Below are positions 1 to 6,911 of a stretch of DNA of 15,204 nucleotides, piece by piece; positions within the stretch are counted from its first letter, which is position 1, and every line of letters begins with the position of its first letter. Under the pieces are notes generated by a model. It did no database searches. It saw only the letters and a list, made by a program, of their open reading frames with translations, and was not told where the DNA came from. The position numbers and the translations under genes were made by a program. The stretch comes from an uncultured Eudoraea sp. (GTDB taxonomy: Bacteria; Bacteroidota; Bacteroidia; Flavobacteriales; Flavobacteriaceae): assembly GCA_905479615.1 (NCBI GenBank), contig CAJQNH010000094.1, positions 1 to 15,204 of the forward strand, read 5' to 3'.

Positions 1-159
1 CAAATAATTTAAGATTCTTTTTGTCATATGTCTTTAGTAATTAATAACTGGTTCAGAATATAAAAATAGTGAAGTTAAAATAATTTTAGAGTGCTGTGAA
101 AGTTTGACGTAATTTCAAGACTTATTAGGTAGTAGTTTTCAAAGCAGTTATTTATCATC
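1..159. other. Left-edge non-coding leader of the DUF2652 gene
   Basis: AT-rich sequence with no convincing ORF and no strong hairpin. A loose match to the Bacteroidota -7 box (TAGTTTTC, one mismatch to TAnnTTTG) lies near 132-139, but no -33 TTG sits at the usual spacing, so I do not call a promoter. It is probably the upstream region of the DUF2652 gene; what lies to its left cannot be seen. Confidence 0.4.
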
Positions 160-1254
160 ATGGCCAAGTCGTTACTTTTCATACCAGACATTTCGGGTTT
201 TACCAAATTTGTGCAGACCACTGAAGTTGCACATAGTCAGCATGTTATTGCCGAATTATTGGAAGTGCTTATAGAGGCCAATACGGAGGAGCTGCAGCTG
301 GCCGAGGTAGAAGGCGATGCTCTTTTTTTCTATCGCGAAGGAGAGCTGCTTTCACAGGAAAAATTGCTCGCCCAGATTGAAACCATGTTTACAGCATTTG
401 CGGGGCATCTCAAACTTTTGGAAAAGAATAGAATATGCCCGTGTAATGCTTGTGCAACAGCTCCAAAACTGGAATTAAAAATTGTAGCACATTGTGGCGA
501 CATAGAATTTATCGAGGTACAGGGCAATAGAAAACCTTTTGGGAAACAGGTAATAGAAGCACACAGGTTACTAAAGAATTCTGTTGAAAGTGATAATTAC
601 GTGCTAATAAGCAAAGAACTCTCTTCGGATATTGAGCTTCCCATTTACTATTATAGCAAAGTGTTCAGATTTAAACAGGGGAAAGACACTTATGACCAAA
701 AAGAAATGGAATACATATACTCCTTAATTGATAGTAGCAAACTAAATATAATTGAGTATTCTACAGCCAAAGAGGTAGTACTTGATAAACCACCCGGTAT
801 TGTTTTAGAAAAGGATTTTGCAATAGCTGCTGAATCTCTTATGGAGTATATTACCAACCTTACATATCGACATCTTTGGGTTCATGGGGTGGATAAATTT
901 GAGTATAATGAAAATGAAGTTACCAGACTGGGTTCAGAACACGTCTGTGTTATAAACAATAAGCATTTGAACTTTGTGGCTGTAAAGAAAAAAGTTAAAC
1001 GGGGAAAATATGTCTATGGAGAAATGACTAAGAGTATTCCCGTGGCAGATACAGTATATCAATTTTATACTATAAGTCCAATTTCAGAAAATTCATGCAA
1101 ATTGAAAATAGAAATATATTGGGAAACAAAATCCATAATGAAGAAACTACTAATGACGCTCTTTGCTAAAAAGGTGTTGGTGAAGAACACGAAAAATGGC
1201 TTAGATTTATTATTTAAGTTAACTGAAGAAAGGCGGGCTATAACCTCGTCTTAA
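160..1254 (+). CDS. DUF2652 family protein: cyclase-like domain plus SRPBCC-like domain
   Basis: A 364-residue cytoplasmic protein with no signal peptide or TM segment. The N-terminus (about 1-155) follows the class III nucleotide cyclase layout: IPDISGFT at 8-15 corresponds to the cyclase FxDIxGFT motif, EGDALFF at 51-57 to the second metal-binding Asp loop, and GKQVIEAHR at 128-136 to the GxxVNxAxR segment. The two metal Asp (D10, D53) and Arg136 are present, but the transition-state Asn is Ile132, so cyclase activity is doubtful. A Cys cluster C93-x-C95-x2-C98 with H111-C112 sits between these motifs. Residues about 215-360, with RHLWVHGVDKFE and a later RLGSEHVCVI, resemble the SRPBCC/START fold (inference). 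The family is widespread in Bacteroidota with no established function that I know of. It is a single gene with its own leader, converging on the TPR gene. Family call firm; catalytic role unknown. Confidence 0.85.
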   Translation: MAKSLLFIPDISGFTKFVQTTEVAHSQHVIAELLEVLIEANTEELQLAEVEGDALFFYREGELLSQEKLLAQIETMFTAFAGHLKLLEKNRICPCNACATAPKLELKIVAHCGDIEFIEVQGNRKPFGKQVIEAHRLLKNSVESDNYVLISKELSSDIELPIYYYSKVFRFKQGKDTYDQKEMEYIYSLIDSSKLNIIEYSTAKEVVLDKPPGIVLEKDFAIAAESLMEYITNLTYRHLWVHGVDKFEYNENEVTRLGSEHVCVINNKHLNFVAVKKKVKRGKYVYGEMTKSIPVADTVYQFYTISPISENSCKLKIEIYWETKSIMKKLLMTLFAKKVLVKNTKNGLDLLFKLTEERRAITSS

Positions 1255-1293
1255 GAAACCACTATGTAACATCCCTAAAATTATAGCAATAAA

Positions 1294-1318
1294 AAAGCGG
1301 ACAACAATTGCCCGCTTT
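1294..1318 (-). terminator. Rho-independent terminator of the TPR gene
   Basis: On the reverse strand the arms AAAGCGGGCAA and TTGTCCGCTTT pair over 11 bp (one G-U) around a TTG loop, followed by a run of six T in total. It starts 24 bp after the stop codon of the reverse TPR gene. Read forward, the same hairpin has one A-C mismatch and only three T, so it would serve the converging DUF2652 gene less well, though it may work in both directions. Confidence 0.8.
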
Positions 1319-1341
1319 AATGCTATTCTGGTCAGATTACC

Positions 1342-2046
1342 TTAATTCTGTTTTTCGGCAGGTGCAGCTTTCCTTGATTCCAGGGCCTGCTTACTTAAGC
1401 TGGCCAGATTAAAATTAGGATCAATTTTTAGGGCTTCATCAATGGTGGTAATTGCCAGGTCTATATCATCCTTATTCATATTGTATTGAACAAGACCTTT
1501 TAAATGATAAAAAGCTGCTTTAAGGGATACTTCATATGGCTGCTGTCTTTCATAAAAAGAATACTTCATATCATCTTTGGAGTTAAGAATACCATATTCA
1601 ATATTGATATTGGCACCAGTGTTATCTCCTAACTGAATCTTGAGATCTGACAGTTCATAGGCCAAATAGGCGTTGGGTTGCCTGGAATATAGAACCTCAA
1701 ACTGTTCAAGGGCTCTTTTGGGCTGGTTCAAAGCTTTTAATGAAATGGCCTTTACCTGGACTGCAAGATCAGAATCTGTATCGAGCTTTTCTATTCCAAT
1801 AGTATTTAAAGCCTGCAGATGCTGGTTGTTATTGGCATATACATATGCAAGGGTATCTCTCCTTTCAACGGAAGGTGAAAGGACATTTAAATGAGTTAAC
1901 GCATTGATTACGCCGTTTATATCGGACTGTTTTCTCATTTCCGTATAATAAGCCTCAAAATGTTTTTGAAGCTCTGAGTTGGTTTGTGAATAACCACCGT
2001 GAAAGACTCCTAAACTAGTAATAAGAATAAATATAAACTTCTTCAT
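1342..2046 (-). CDS. Exported TPR-like protein, function unknown
   Basis: A 234-residue protein starting with a clear Sec signal peptide (MKKFIFILITSLGVFHGGYSQ, cleavage probably near residue 20). The mature part is helical. The segment DLAITTIDEALKIDPNF near the C-terminus is a classical TPR-type helix pair, and KALNQPKRALEQFEVLYSRQPNAYLAYEL in the middle looks like a second repeat. The tail is charged and Ala-rich. TPR proteins act as binding scaffolds; this one should sit in the periplasm or on the outer membrane, partner unknown. The frame is open up to an ATG at 2079, but I chose the ATG at 2046 because it gives a proper signal peptide and because a perfect -7 box (2068-2075) lies between the two, leaving the upstream ATG outside the transcript. 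It ends 24 bp before a strong terminator and appears to be a single-gene unit. Confidence 0.75.
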   Translation of the reverse strand: MKKFIFILITSLGVFHGGYSQTNSELQKHFEAYYTEMRKQSDINGVINALTHLNVLSPSVERRDTLAYVYANNNQHLQALNTIGIEKLDTDSDLAVQVKAISLKALNQPKRALEQFEVLYSRQPNAYLAYELSDLKIQLGDNTGANINIEYGILNSKDDMKYSFYERQQPYEVSLKAAFYHLKGLVQYNMNKDDIDLAITTIDEALKIDPNFNLASLSKQALESRKAAPAEKQN

Positions 2047-2067
2047 TATCGTATAATTTTCGTGCGG

Positions 2068-2075
2068 CAAAATTA
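2068..2075 (-). promoter_or_regulatory. Bacteroidota -7 promoter box of the TPR gene
   Basis: TAATTTTG on the reverse strand is an exact match to TAnnTTTG, with a predicted transcript start about 15 nt before the ATG at 2046. No TTG is visible at the usual -33 distance; a tract of eight A lies in the spacer region. Its position decides the start codon of the TPR gene. Confidence 0.5.
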
Positions 2076-2219
2076 ACACATTTTTTTTGGTCTTTGCATA
2101 AGGAAACTCTTAAAAGTCGATTTTATGGATTTTTTTAACGTATAACAATTAGTAAATGACCCATCTTACCTTTTTGATTTGGCCAATGGACTGGTTTTGA
2201 TATATATAAGGATGTATAA

Positions 2220-2244
2220 AAAAGGATGCCAATGGCATCCTTTT
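2220..2244 (-). terminator. Rho-independent terminator of the small unknown gene
   Basis: Perfect 11-bp inverted repeat: AAAAGGATGCC, a 3-nt loop, GGCATCCTTTT. On the reverse strand the hairpin ends in six T and lies 28 bp past the stop codon of the gene at 2273-2647. The hairpin also reads forward with four T, but no forward gene lies before it. Confidence 0.85.
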
Positions 2245-2272
2245 AATATGGTGGTCTTTAGTTTTGAAGTAC

Positions 2273-2647
2273 TTACGCCAGGGTTAATTCTTCTTCTTTT
2301 TTGGTATAAGAATTTAATAACCAGGCATAAAACGCAAGACTCCTGTTATCCTTGTCAACACAGGATTTTAGAAATTCGCACAAATTGTTAAAAAACAAGT
2401 TTGTGTATAATGTAGGTAGTCTCAAATTAATTTTTTTAGGATCATAATCCTCTTCATTCATTACAATATCCATTGCTATTCTTTTGCGGTGATAATCAAT
2501 AGACACATCTGTAGCATTGTAATGATTCTTAACAATAGCCTTGTGCAGGCTCTGAAAATTTTTGGTTATTTTGGATTTTGCACAACTACGGGAGATGAGA
2601 CTTTCCAGTTCCATTAAAATCCTCCCCTTTAATTTTGTTTTTTCCAT
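2273..2647 (-). CDS. Small unknown protein, possibly starting internally at 2614
   Basis: A 124-residue protein I do not recognise. It is soluble, with no signal peptide or TM segment, basic in the first half (KSKITKNFQSLHKAIVKNHY, YHRKRIAMDI) and helical towards the end (LFFNNLCEFLKSCVDKDNR, FYAWLLNSYTKKEEE). It has its own terminator and a 125-bp upstream gap, so it is probably monocistronic. The start is uncertain. The outer ATG (2647) has no ribosome site, whereas Met12 (2614) is preceded by GGGGAGGATTTTA, a textbook Shine-Dalgarno at good spacing; that would give a 113-residue protein beginning MELESLISRS. Bacteroidota seldom use such sites, so this is suggestive, not decisive. The opposite-strand ORF over the 3' end is a shadow: this frame has the terminator and the more protein-like composition. 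Confidence 0.6.
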   Translation of the reverse strand: MEKTKLKGRILMELESLISRSCAKSKITKNFQSLHKAIVKNHYNATDVSIDYHRKRIAMDIVMNEEDYDPKKINLRLPTLYTNLFFNNLCEFLKSCVDKDNRSLAFYAWLLNSYTKKEEELTLA

Positions 2648-2672
2648 GAGATTTTGGGATTTAATGTTTACA

Positions 2673-2680
2673 TAAAGATA
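2673..2680 (-). promoter_or_regulatory. Possible -7 box of the small unknown gene
   Basis: TATCTTTA on the reverse strand matches TAnnTTTG in all but the last base. A TTG lies 26 nt further upstream, longer than the usual 17-23 nt, and is part of a 13-bp palindrome at 2698-2710 (GTTGA, AAA, TCAAC). If real, transcription would start about 20 nt before the ATG at 2647, which would suit either start codon. Confidence 0.25.
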
Positions 2681-2772
2681 CGGATTGTCTATAAAAAGTT
2701 GAAAATCAACGCCATAAATTAACCTTTTATCGATGTTTTTGTTGTAAAAGTGGTTGTAGTTGTTGTGAAATG

Positions 2773-3579
2773 CTAGTTTATTCCAGTATAAAAGACAGCA
2801 TTATTATTAAGAAAATTCCTACTATGTATTATTTTCCCACTTTTTAAGGATTCAGGGTTCAGATATTGAGGTTTTGGAAGCTTATTCTTATCTGCCATTT
2901 GGCAATAATAGTCTCTTTTCAAAGGGTGATCCGGGTAGACACCGTTAAAGATTTGATCCCACCAATTATTTTCAAGCACCGTTTTTATAAGATGAATACA
3001 ATCATTTAAATGTATTAGGTTTACAGGGTCATTCCCATTAGTAAGCCCTTTCTTACCGGATAGCATTGTAACAGGGTGTCTGTTGGGTCCTATAAGACCT
3101 CCAAATCTGAGGATGGTGGTTTGAAGTGATTTGTCGTTTTGAAAAATATTTTCAGCCTCTACTAATTGCCTTCCGGATTCTGTTACAGGGATAGGAAGGG
3201 TATCCTCAGTTACCTCACCCTTAGCAGCTCCATATACCGAAGTACTGCTCACAAACACTATTTTTTTGACGCTGGATTTTCCGATCTCATAGTGCAAAAG
3301 ATTCATTTTAAGAACATAGTTCTCGTTGTTGTTACCCCGGAGCCTGGGGGGTACATTTATTATAAGGATGTCAAGCTTGTTTAGAAATTCTGTAATTGAG
3401 CCTGTAACACTTTCCTCACTCAAAATGACCATAAAGGGCTTTATTCCTTCCTTCTCTAAGGTATCCAGTTTGTCCTTATTGGTAGTGCTTCCATGTACAT
3501 TATAGCCGGCTTGTATAAGAGATTTGGCCAGTGGTAACCCGAGCCATCCGCATCCCATAATTCCTATTGTATTTTTCAA
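2773..3579 (-). CDS. Atypical SDR (YeeZ-like NAD(P)-binding epimerase/dehydratase family), TTG start
   Basis: A 268-residue Rossmann-fold protein. The nucleotide-binding loop is GCGWLGLPLA at 9-18 (GxGxxG) after the first strand. SSTSVYG at 111-117 is the usual extended-SDR motif at the end of strand 5, and LRFGGLIGPNRHP at 157-169 is the substrate-side loop. Where extended SDRs carry the catalytic Tyr-x3-Lys, this protein has ESGRQLVEAE (134-143), as in the YeeZ/SDR_a5 group, so ordinary epimerase chemistry is unlikely; its substrate is unknown. The start is TTG at 3577-3579, overlapping the TGA of the upstream M28 gene as TTGA (4 bp), which implies translational coupling. The first ATG (Met8) would cut into the first beta strand, so TTG is preferred. 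No terminator is visible after the stop. Confidence 0.8.
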   Translation of the reverse strand: MKNTIGIMGCGWLGLPLAKSLIQAGYNVHGSTTNKDKLDTLEKEGIKPFMVILSEESVTGSITEFLNKLDILIINVPPRLRGNNNENYVLKMNLLHYEIGKSSVKKIVFVSSTSVYGAAKGEVTEDTLPIPVTESGRQLVEAENIFQNDKSLQTTILRFGGLIGPNRHPVTMLSGKKGLTNGNDPVNLIHLNDCIHLIKTVLENNWWDQIFNGVYPDHPLKRDYYCQMADKNKLPKPQYLNPESLKSGKIIHSRNFLNNNAVFYTGIN

Positions 3580-5858
3580 AATTTAATCGTTTTAATCAAT
3601 AAAACAGCATCATTGAGTACAAAAGGCATCGGAATGGTTGCTTCCGGTCTTTCGGGTATAGTAAATGAAGGATTATCCAGCAGATCATTAGAGGCCTCGC
3701 ATAAGGTTAGCTCTAAAGATTCATCTTTAGGAATGCTTAGCTGTATTTCTGTAAAATCATTATTACTTATAAAATGTGTAATTAGCTTAGCTCCTTTCCT
3801 ATGCTCCAGATAGTAATCAGATAATGCAACATTATTCACTTTTGCTTCTAAAATAGTTACTTCGTTTGTAAAGATGTCCAAACGATTTACGTCGCGCTGT
3901 GGGGTAATGCAAAACTCAAACATACGTTTATTTCCAATAACCGTGTCGACCGCAACCTCAATATTTGGAGGCAAAACTGCTTTGATTGGGGCGTCTGCCA
4001 TATAGGTAAATCCGGTATCGTATTTGCTGCTTATATTAAATGCAGCAAGACTGTCCGGCCTTTTTTTGGTTTCTCCCAGATATTGGGATGTCCATGTGGA
4101 GAGTTTATTCTCATAAGTTGCCCATTGTGCTCTTTTTTGATCTGTATTAAGTACATACAAGAGACTTGTTGGTTTGGCATTTTCGCTACTAAAGCCAGAG
4201 TTCATATGGGCAGATACCATAAAACCAAGGAACAATAAAAGAAACATATAACCAATACGATTCTTGTACTTGTACACCATGAAAACAGGAAGCAGTAACA
4301 TAAAAGTTAAAGTACTTAAGACCGTCGCAGTAACCATCATTTTTAATCCCAACCCAACAGGAAATAATTTGATAAAAGGGCTATAGATCCAAAGCGCCGG
4401 CAGAGCCAATAAGACAAGAATGTAAAGGTTGGGTTTATCCTGATTCAAGCCAATCATAAAAGACCCTAATAGTGCGAACAATGGAATAATAAAAAAACTG
4501 GCCCCTGGAAGATAAACCCCTACTGCCCAACATATTAAAAACCAAATAAGTATTGGCGCTACCAATAGATTAGAGATAGTCATTTTTCTAAATTTATGAT
4601 AGGTCCAAAAACAAGTGCTAATAGAGAATAAAACAAATGCCAGAATATAGATATGACCATTATAAGTAAAACCGTGCAAGATATCTTTGTAATGTGGATA
4701 CAGCCATTGTAAAAAGGACCAGCTATACCATCCAACAAGCGCATTTAATGTTATTATGATAATAAGTGGCAGGAACCCTTTCCCAATTTCCCGTAGATTA
4801 AGACGCTTCTTTTTAAAACCGTAAATTAATAGTAGGCACATCATCGCAAAACCTAAAAAGAACATGGGCCAAATCCATTCAAAGGGATAAGATACCATCT
4901 TATAATAGGGGAGGTTAAAATATACATAGTCATTTAAACTCTTCATGTCAGACAAATCAACCTCACTGAAATGTCGTAAAAGTGGCATAAGGTAGCTTCC
5001 CTGATGAGACAAAGTGTTTCTGTCTAATCGCTCATAAGTATCATGTGCAGTATGGTAGTCGTAGTGATCATCTATAAATGCAAAGTTAAAACCTTCAATA
5101 TCCCTATCTTCCCTAAAAACAGTAAGATCTGTATCATTGGGCAGGAATTTATAAATACTGTAGAATAAAGAATTTCCCACGGGGAAATTTGGATCTGCTT
5201 TGATAAATTCTTCAAGAAGTTTTCCATTTCCCCGATTGGTTTCCATAAGCATAATACCAGGTCCTCCGCTCCCTCTGGCCTCAAAATTCAAAGCCAAACC
5301 AACTTCCTTTGCCCAGGGATGATTATTTGCAAATAGATCTGCCCCATTAAGCCCCAGTTCTTCAGCATCGGTAATAAGGATAATAATATCATTTTTAGGT
5401 GTCTTCCCGCTGGCCATATAGGCCCTTACCCCTTCCAGGATAGTTGCAACCCCGCTGCCTGCATCACTGGCTCCGAAAGATGAATGCGGGCTACTGTCAT
5501 AATGTGAGAGAAGTAAAAGGGCTTTCCCAGATTGGGAGCCTTTTATCCGGGCAGTTATATTCTCCGCTTTGCTGAAATTACCCCAATCTCCTGCGGTATA
5601 TCCTTTCTGAACTGAGGTCTCCAAACCCAATTGGGTTAATTGATCAACAATATACTTTTTTACGGTTTCATGGCCTTCAAAACCTACACCATGGGGCTGT
5701 TTAGAGATGGTTTCAACAAGTTGTAATGCCCTGTCTGTAGAAAAAGTGGCCAGTGATTGATTGGCATCTTTTTTATAAGTGGGCATTGCAGTATCAAAAC
5801 TCAGGTAAATCGCCAATAGGATGAGTAGAAAGGATATTATTTGGGCATATGTCTTCAT
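3576..5858 (-). CDS. Membrane-anchored M28 family zinc peptidase, nine-TM (ERMP1/Fxna-like)
   Basis: A 760-residue protein. An N-terminal TM anchor (about 5-21) is followed by an exported M28 peptidase domain (about 40-300). It has the full di-zinc set: H119 and D121 in SHYDS, bridging D132 in ASDAGSG, catalytic E166 and ligand E167 in DAEELGLNGA, E193 in NFEARG, and H269 in YHTAHDT. E193 is the Asp/Glu site that usually separates aminopeptidase-like from carboxypeptidase-like members, and Glu favours the latter (inference). Residues about 325-555 hold about eight more TM helices, then a soluble beta-rich C-terminal domain (about 570-760). This is the layout of eukaryotic ERMP1-type peptidases, also common in Bacteroidota. 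It is the first gene of a two-gene unit with the SDR and diverges from the CBS gene across 118 bp. Expected in the inner membrane, probably with the peptidase facing the periplasm; natural substrate unknown. Confidence 0.88.
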   Translation of the reverse strand: MKTYAQIISFLLILLAIYLSFDTAMPTYKKDANQSLATFSTDRALQLVETISKQPHGVGFEGHETVKKYIVDQLTQLGLETSVQKGYTAGDWGNFSKAENITARIKGSQSGKALLLLSHYDSSPHSSFGASDAGSGVATILEGVRAYMASGKTPKNDIIILITDAEELGLNGADLFANNHPWAKEVGLALNFEARGSGGPGIMLMETNRGNGKLLEEFIKADPNFPVGNSLFYSIYKFLPNDTDLTVFREDRDIEGFNFAFIDDHYDYHTAHDTYERLDRNTLSHQGSYLMPLLRHFSEVDLSDMKSLNDYVYFNLPYYKMVSYPFEWIWPMFFLGFAMMCLLLIYGFKKKRLNLREIGKGFLPLIIIITLNALVGWYSWSFLQWLYPHYKDILHGFTYNGHIYILAFVLFSISTCFWTYHKFRKMTISNLLVAPILIWFLICWAVGVYLPGASFFIIPLFALLGSFMIGLNQDKPNLYILVLLALPALWIYSPFIKLFPVGLGLKMMVTATVLSTLTFMLLLPVFMVYKYKNRIGYMFLLLFLGFMVSAHMNSGFSSENAKPTSLLYVLNTDQKRAQWATYENKLSTWTSQYLGETKKRPDSLAAFNISSKYDTGFTYMADAPIKAVLPPNIEVAVDTVIGNKRMFEFCITPQRDVNRLDIFTNEVTILEAKVNNVALSDYYLEHRKGAKLITHFISNNDFTEIQLSIPKDESLELTLCEASNDLLDNPSFTIPERPEATIPMPFVLNDAVLLIKTIKF

Positions 5859-5944
5859 GTTATGGAATTGTCAGATAAAAGTATAAAATTCTAATAGTTT
5901 AGTTCATTTTGGCGAATATATTTAATAAAGAAGCAAGAAAAGTG

Positions 5945-5952
5945 TATATTTA
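5945..5952 (+). promoter_or_regulatory. Possible -7 box of the CBS gene
   Basis: TATATTTA differs from TAnnTTTG only in the last base and would place the transcript start about 18 nt before the ATG at 5977. No -33 TTG is seen at the right distance. The 118-bp gap it lies in must also carry the promoter of the divergent M28/SDR pair, for which TACTTTTA on the reverse strand is an equally weak candidate. Confidence 0.3.
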
Positions 5953-5976
5953 AGATTAAGCTAATTCTTAAATCGT

Positions 5977-6447
5977 ATGGGTATAAAGAGTTTTATGGGC
6001 CGAAGAGCCAAAGAAGGATCCAAAAAGGAGTATGATGCTCCCATCTTGGTGGAGGATTATATGACGAGAAAACTGATGACTTTTAGTACAGATCAGTCCA
6101 TACTTGAGGTAATGGAATCTTTTGCCAAAAATCACATTTCCGGGGGACCGGTTATGGATGATAACGGGTTTTTAGTAGGAATTATTTCGGAGGCCGATTG
6201 TATGAAGGAAATATCAGAAAGCCGCTATTTTAACCAGCCTATCCTCGATAAAAGTGTGGAACGTTTTATGACCAAAAATGTGGAGACTATACCTCATGAT
6301 ATGAGTATTTTTGATGCTGCAGGAGTTTTTCATAAAAATAATCGCAGACGATTGCCCGTTTTAAAAGATGGACTTTTAGTAGGGCAGATAAGTCGCAAGG
6401 ATATTGTGATCGCCGCTCTAAAACTTACCAGTCACAACTATCAATAA
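5977..6447 (+). CDS. Tandem CBS-domain protein
   Basis: A 156-residue stand-alone CBS pair. The first CBS domain spans about 27-81 (EDYMTRKLMTFSTDQSILEVM through GGPVMDDNGFLVGIISEAD) and the second about 95-149 (ERFMTKNVETIPHDMSIFDAA through RRLPVLKDGLLVGQISRKD). The V/L-G-x-I-S-x-x-D ends are the typical adenosine-nucleotide binding edges. A basic N-terminal tail (GRRAKEGSKK) precedes them. There is no other domain, so it presumably senses AMP, ATP or a similar ligand and acts on a partner that is not evident here. It is a single forward gene between two reverse units. Confidence 0.88.
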   Translation: MGIKSFMGRRAKEGSKKEYDAPILVEDYMTRKLMTFSTDQSILEVMESFAKNHISGGPVMDDNGFLVGIISEADCMKEISESRYFNQPILDKSVERFMTKNVETIPHDMSIFDAAGVFHKNNRRRLPVLKDGLLVGQISRKDIVIAALKLTSHNYQ

Positions 6448-6478
6448 TCATTGAAATTAAAATAGTTGAATTTCATTT

Positions 6479-6496
6479 CCCGTAAACTTTTACGGG
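6479..6496. terminator. Hairpin between the converging CBS and zinc-ribbon genes
   Basis: Perfect inverted repeat CCCGTAAA / TTTACGGG with a 2-nt loop (4 nt if the inner A-T pair is open). It lies 32 bp after the CBS stop and 9 bp after the zinc-ribbon stop. Neither side has a good T run, so it may be a weak or factor-assisted terminator for both genes. A second AT-only inverted repeat (TGAAATT / AATTTCA, 6452-6475) lies just before it. Confidence 0.45.
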
Positions 6497-6504
6497 GGTA
6501 ATTC

Positions 6505-6867
6505 CTATTCGCGTTTAACGATCATGTAATAATCATTATCCAGAGGAAGATAGCCAAGATCATATACGAAGTAATAAGTCGTACCTTTTTTTGTAGTATA
6601 TAGATTGGTTATATAATCAAAGTCGAAGCCTTTATCCATAAGACGCGTCTTGGTTGTGCGTGTTTTACCATCCTTTAAGGCAAAACTATCTAAGACCCTG
6701 TAATTCTTCCGAAGTCTGTTATTTATATTTCTTACCAGGTTTTTACTATCCTTGTTTAGTTTATTATTATAGGCATTCCGGCAATAGTCCGAACAGTATT
6801 TTTTATCTACCCGGCCCCTGATTATTTCCCCGCATTCAAGACATTTCTTTTCTTCCTGATCTTCCAT
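6505..6867 (-). CDS. Small zinc-ribbon protein, function unknown
   Basis: A 120-residue soluble protein. The N-terminus carries C9-x2-C12-x12-C25-x3-C29 in the form KKCLECGEII...KKYCSDYCRNAYNNK, a four-Cys zinc-binding motif of the kind annotated as DUF2116-like Zn ribbon. The rest is basic (KLNKDSKNLVRNINNRLRKNYR, about 36-57), then an aromatic-rich end (TTYYFVYDLGYLPLDNDYYMIVKRE). The basic middle with a zinc ribbon could bind nucleic acid (inference). Its ATG lies 44 bp after the pentapeptide gene stop and no terminator separates them, so the two may be co-transcribed. Confidence 0.7.
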   Translation of the reverse strand: MEDQEEKKCLECGEIIRGRVDKKYCSDYCRNAYNNKLNKDSKNLVRNINNRLRKNYRVLDSFALKDGKTRTTKTRLMDKGFDFDYITNLYTTKKGTTYYFVYDLGYLPLDNDYYMIVKRE

Positions 6868-6911
6868 ATGTGGTAAAAGAAAAAGTTACTTCCCATAATG
6901 ATGTGAGGAAG

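Noticed and set aside
116..120. Residues Y116-x3-K120 of the SDR (2773-3579) as the catalytic pair; the positions given here are protein residues
   Set aside because: They lie within the VYG motif, about 25 residues before the position where the extended-SDR catalytic Tyr belongs, so the match is coincidental.
2047..2079. Upstream extension of the TPR protein by 11 residues
   Set aside because: The extension precedes the -7 box and would place charged residues before a complete signal peptide.
2179..2391. Forward 70-codon ORF across the terminator
   Set aside because: It runs through a perfect terminator hairpin and overlaps the 3' end of the reverse gene at 2273-2647; composition is not protein-like.
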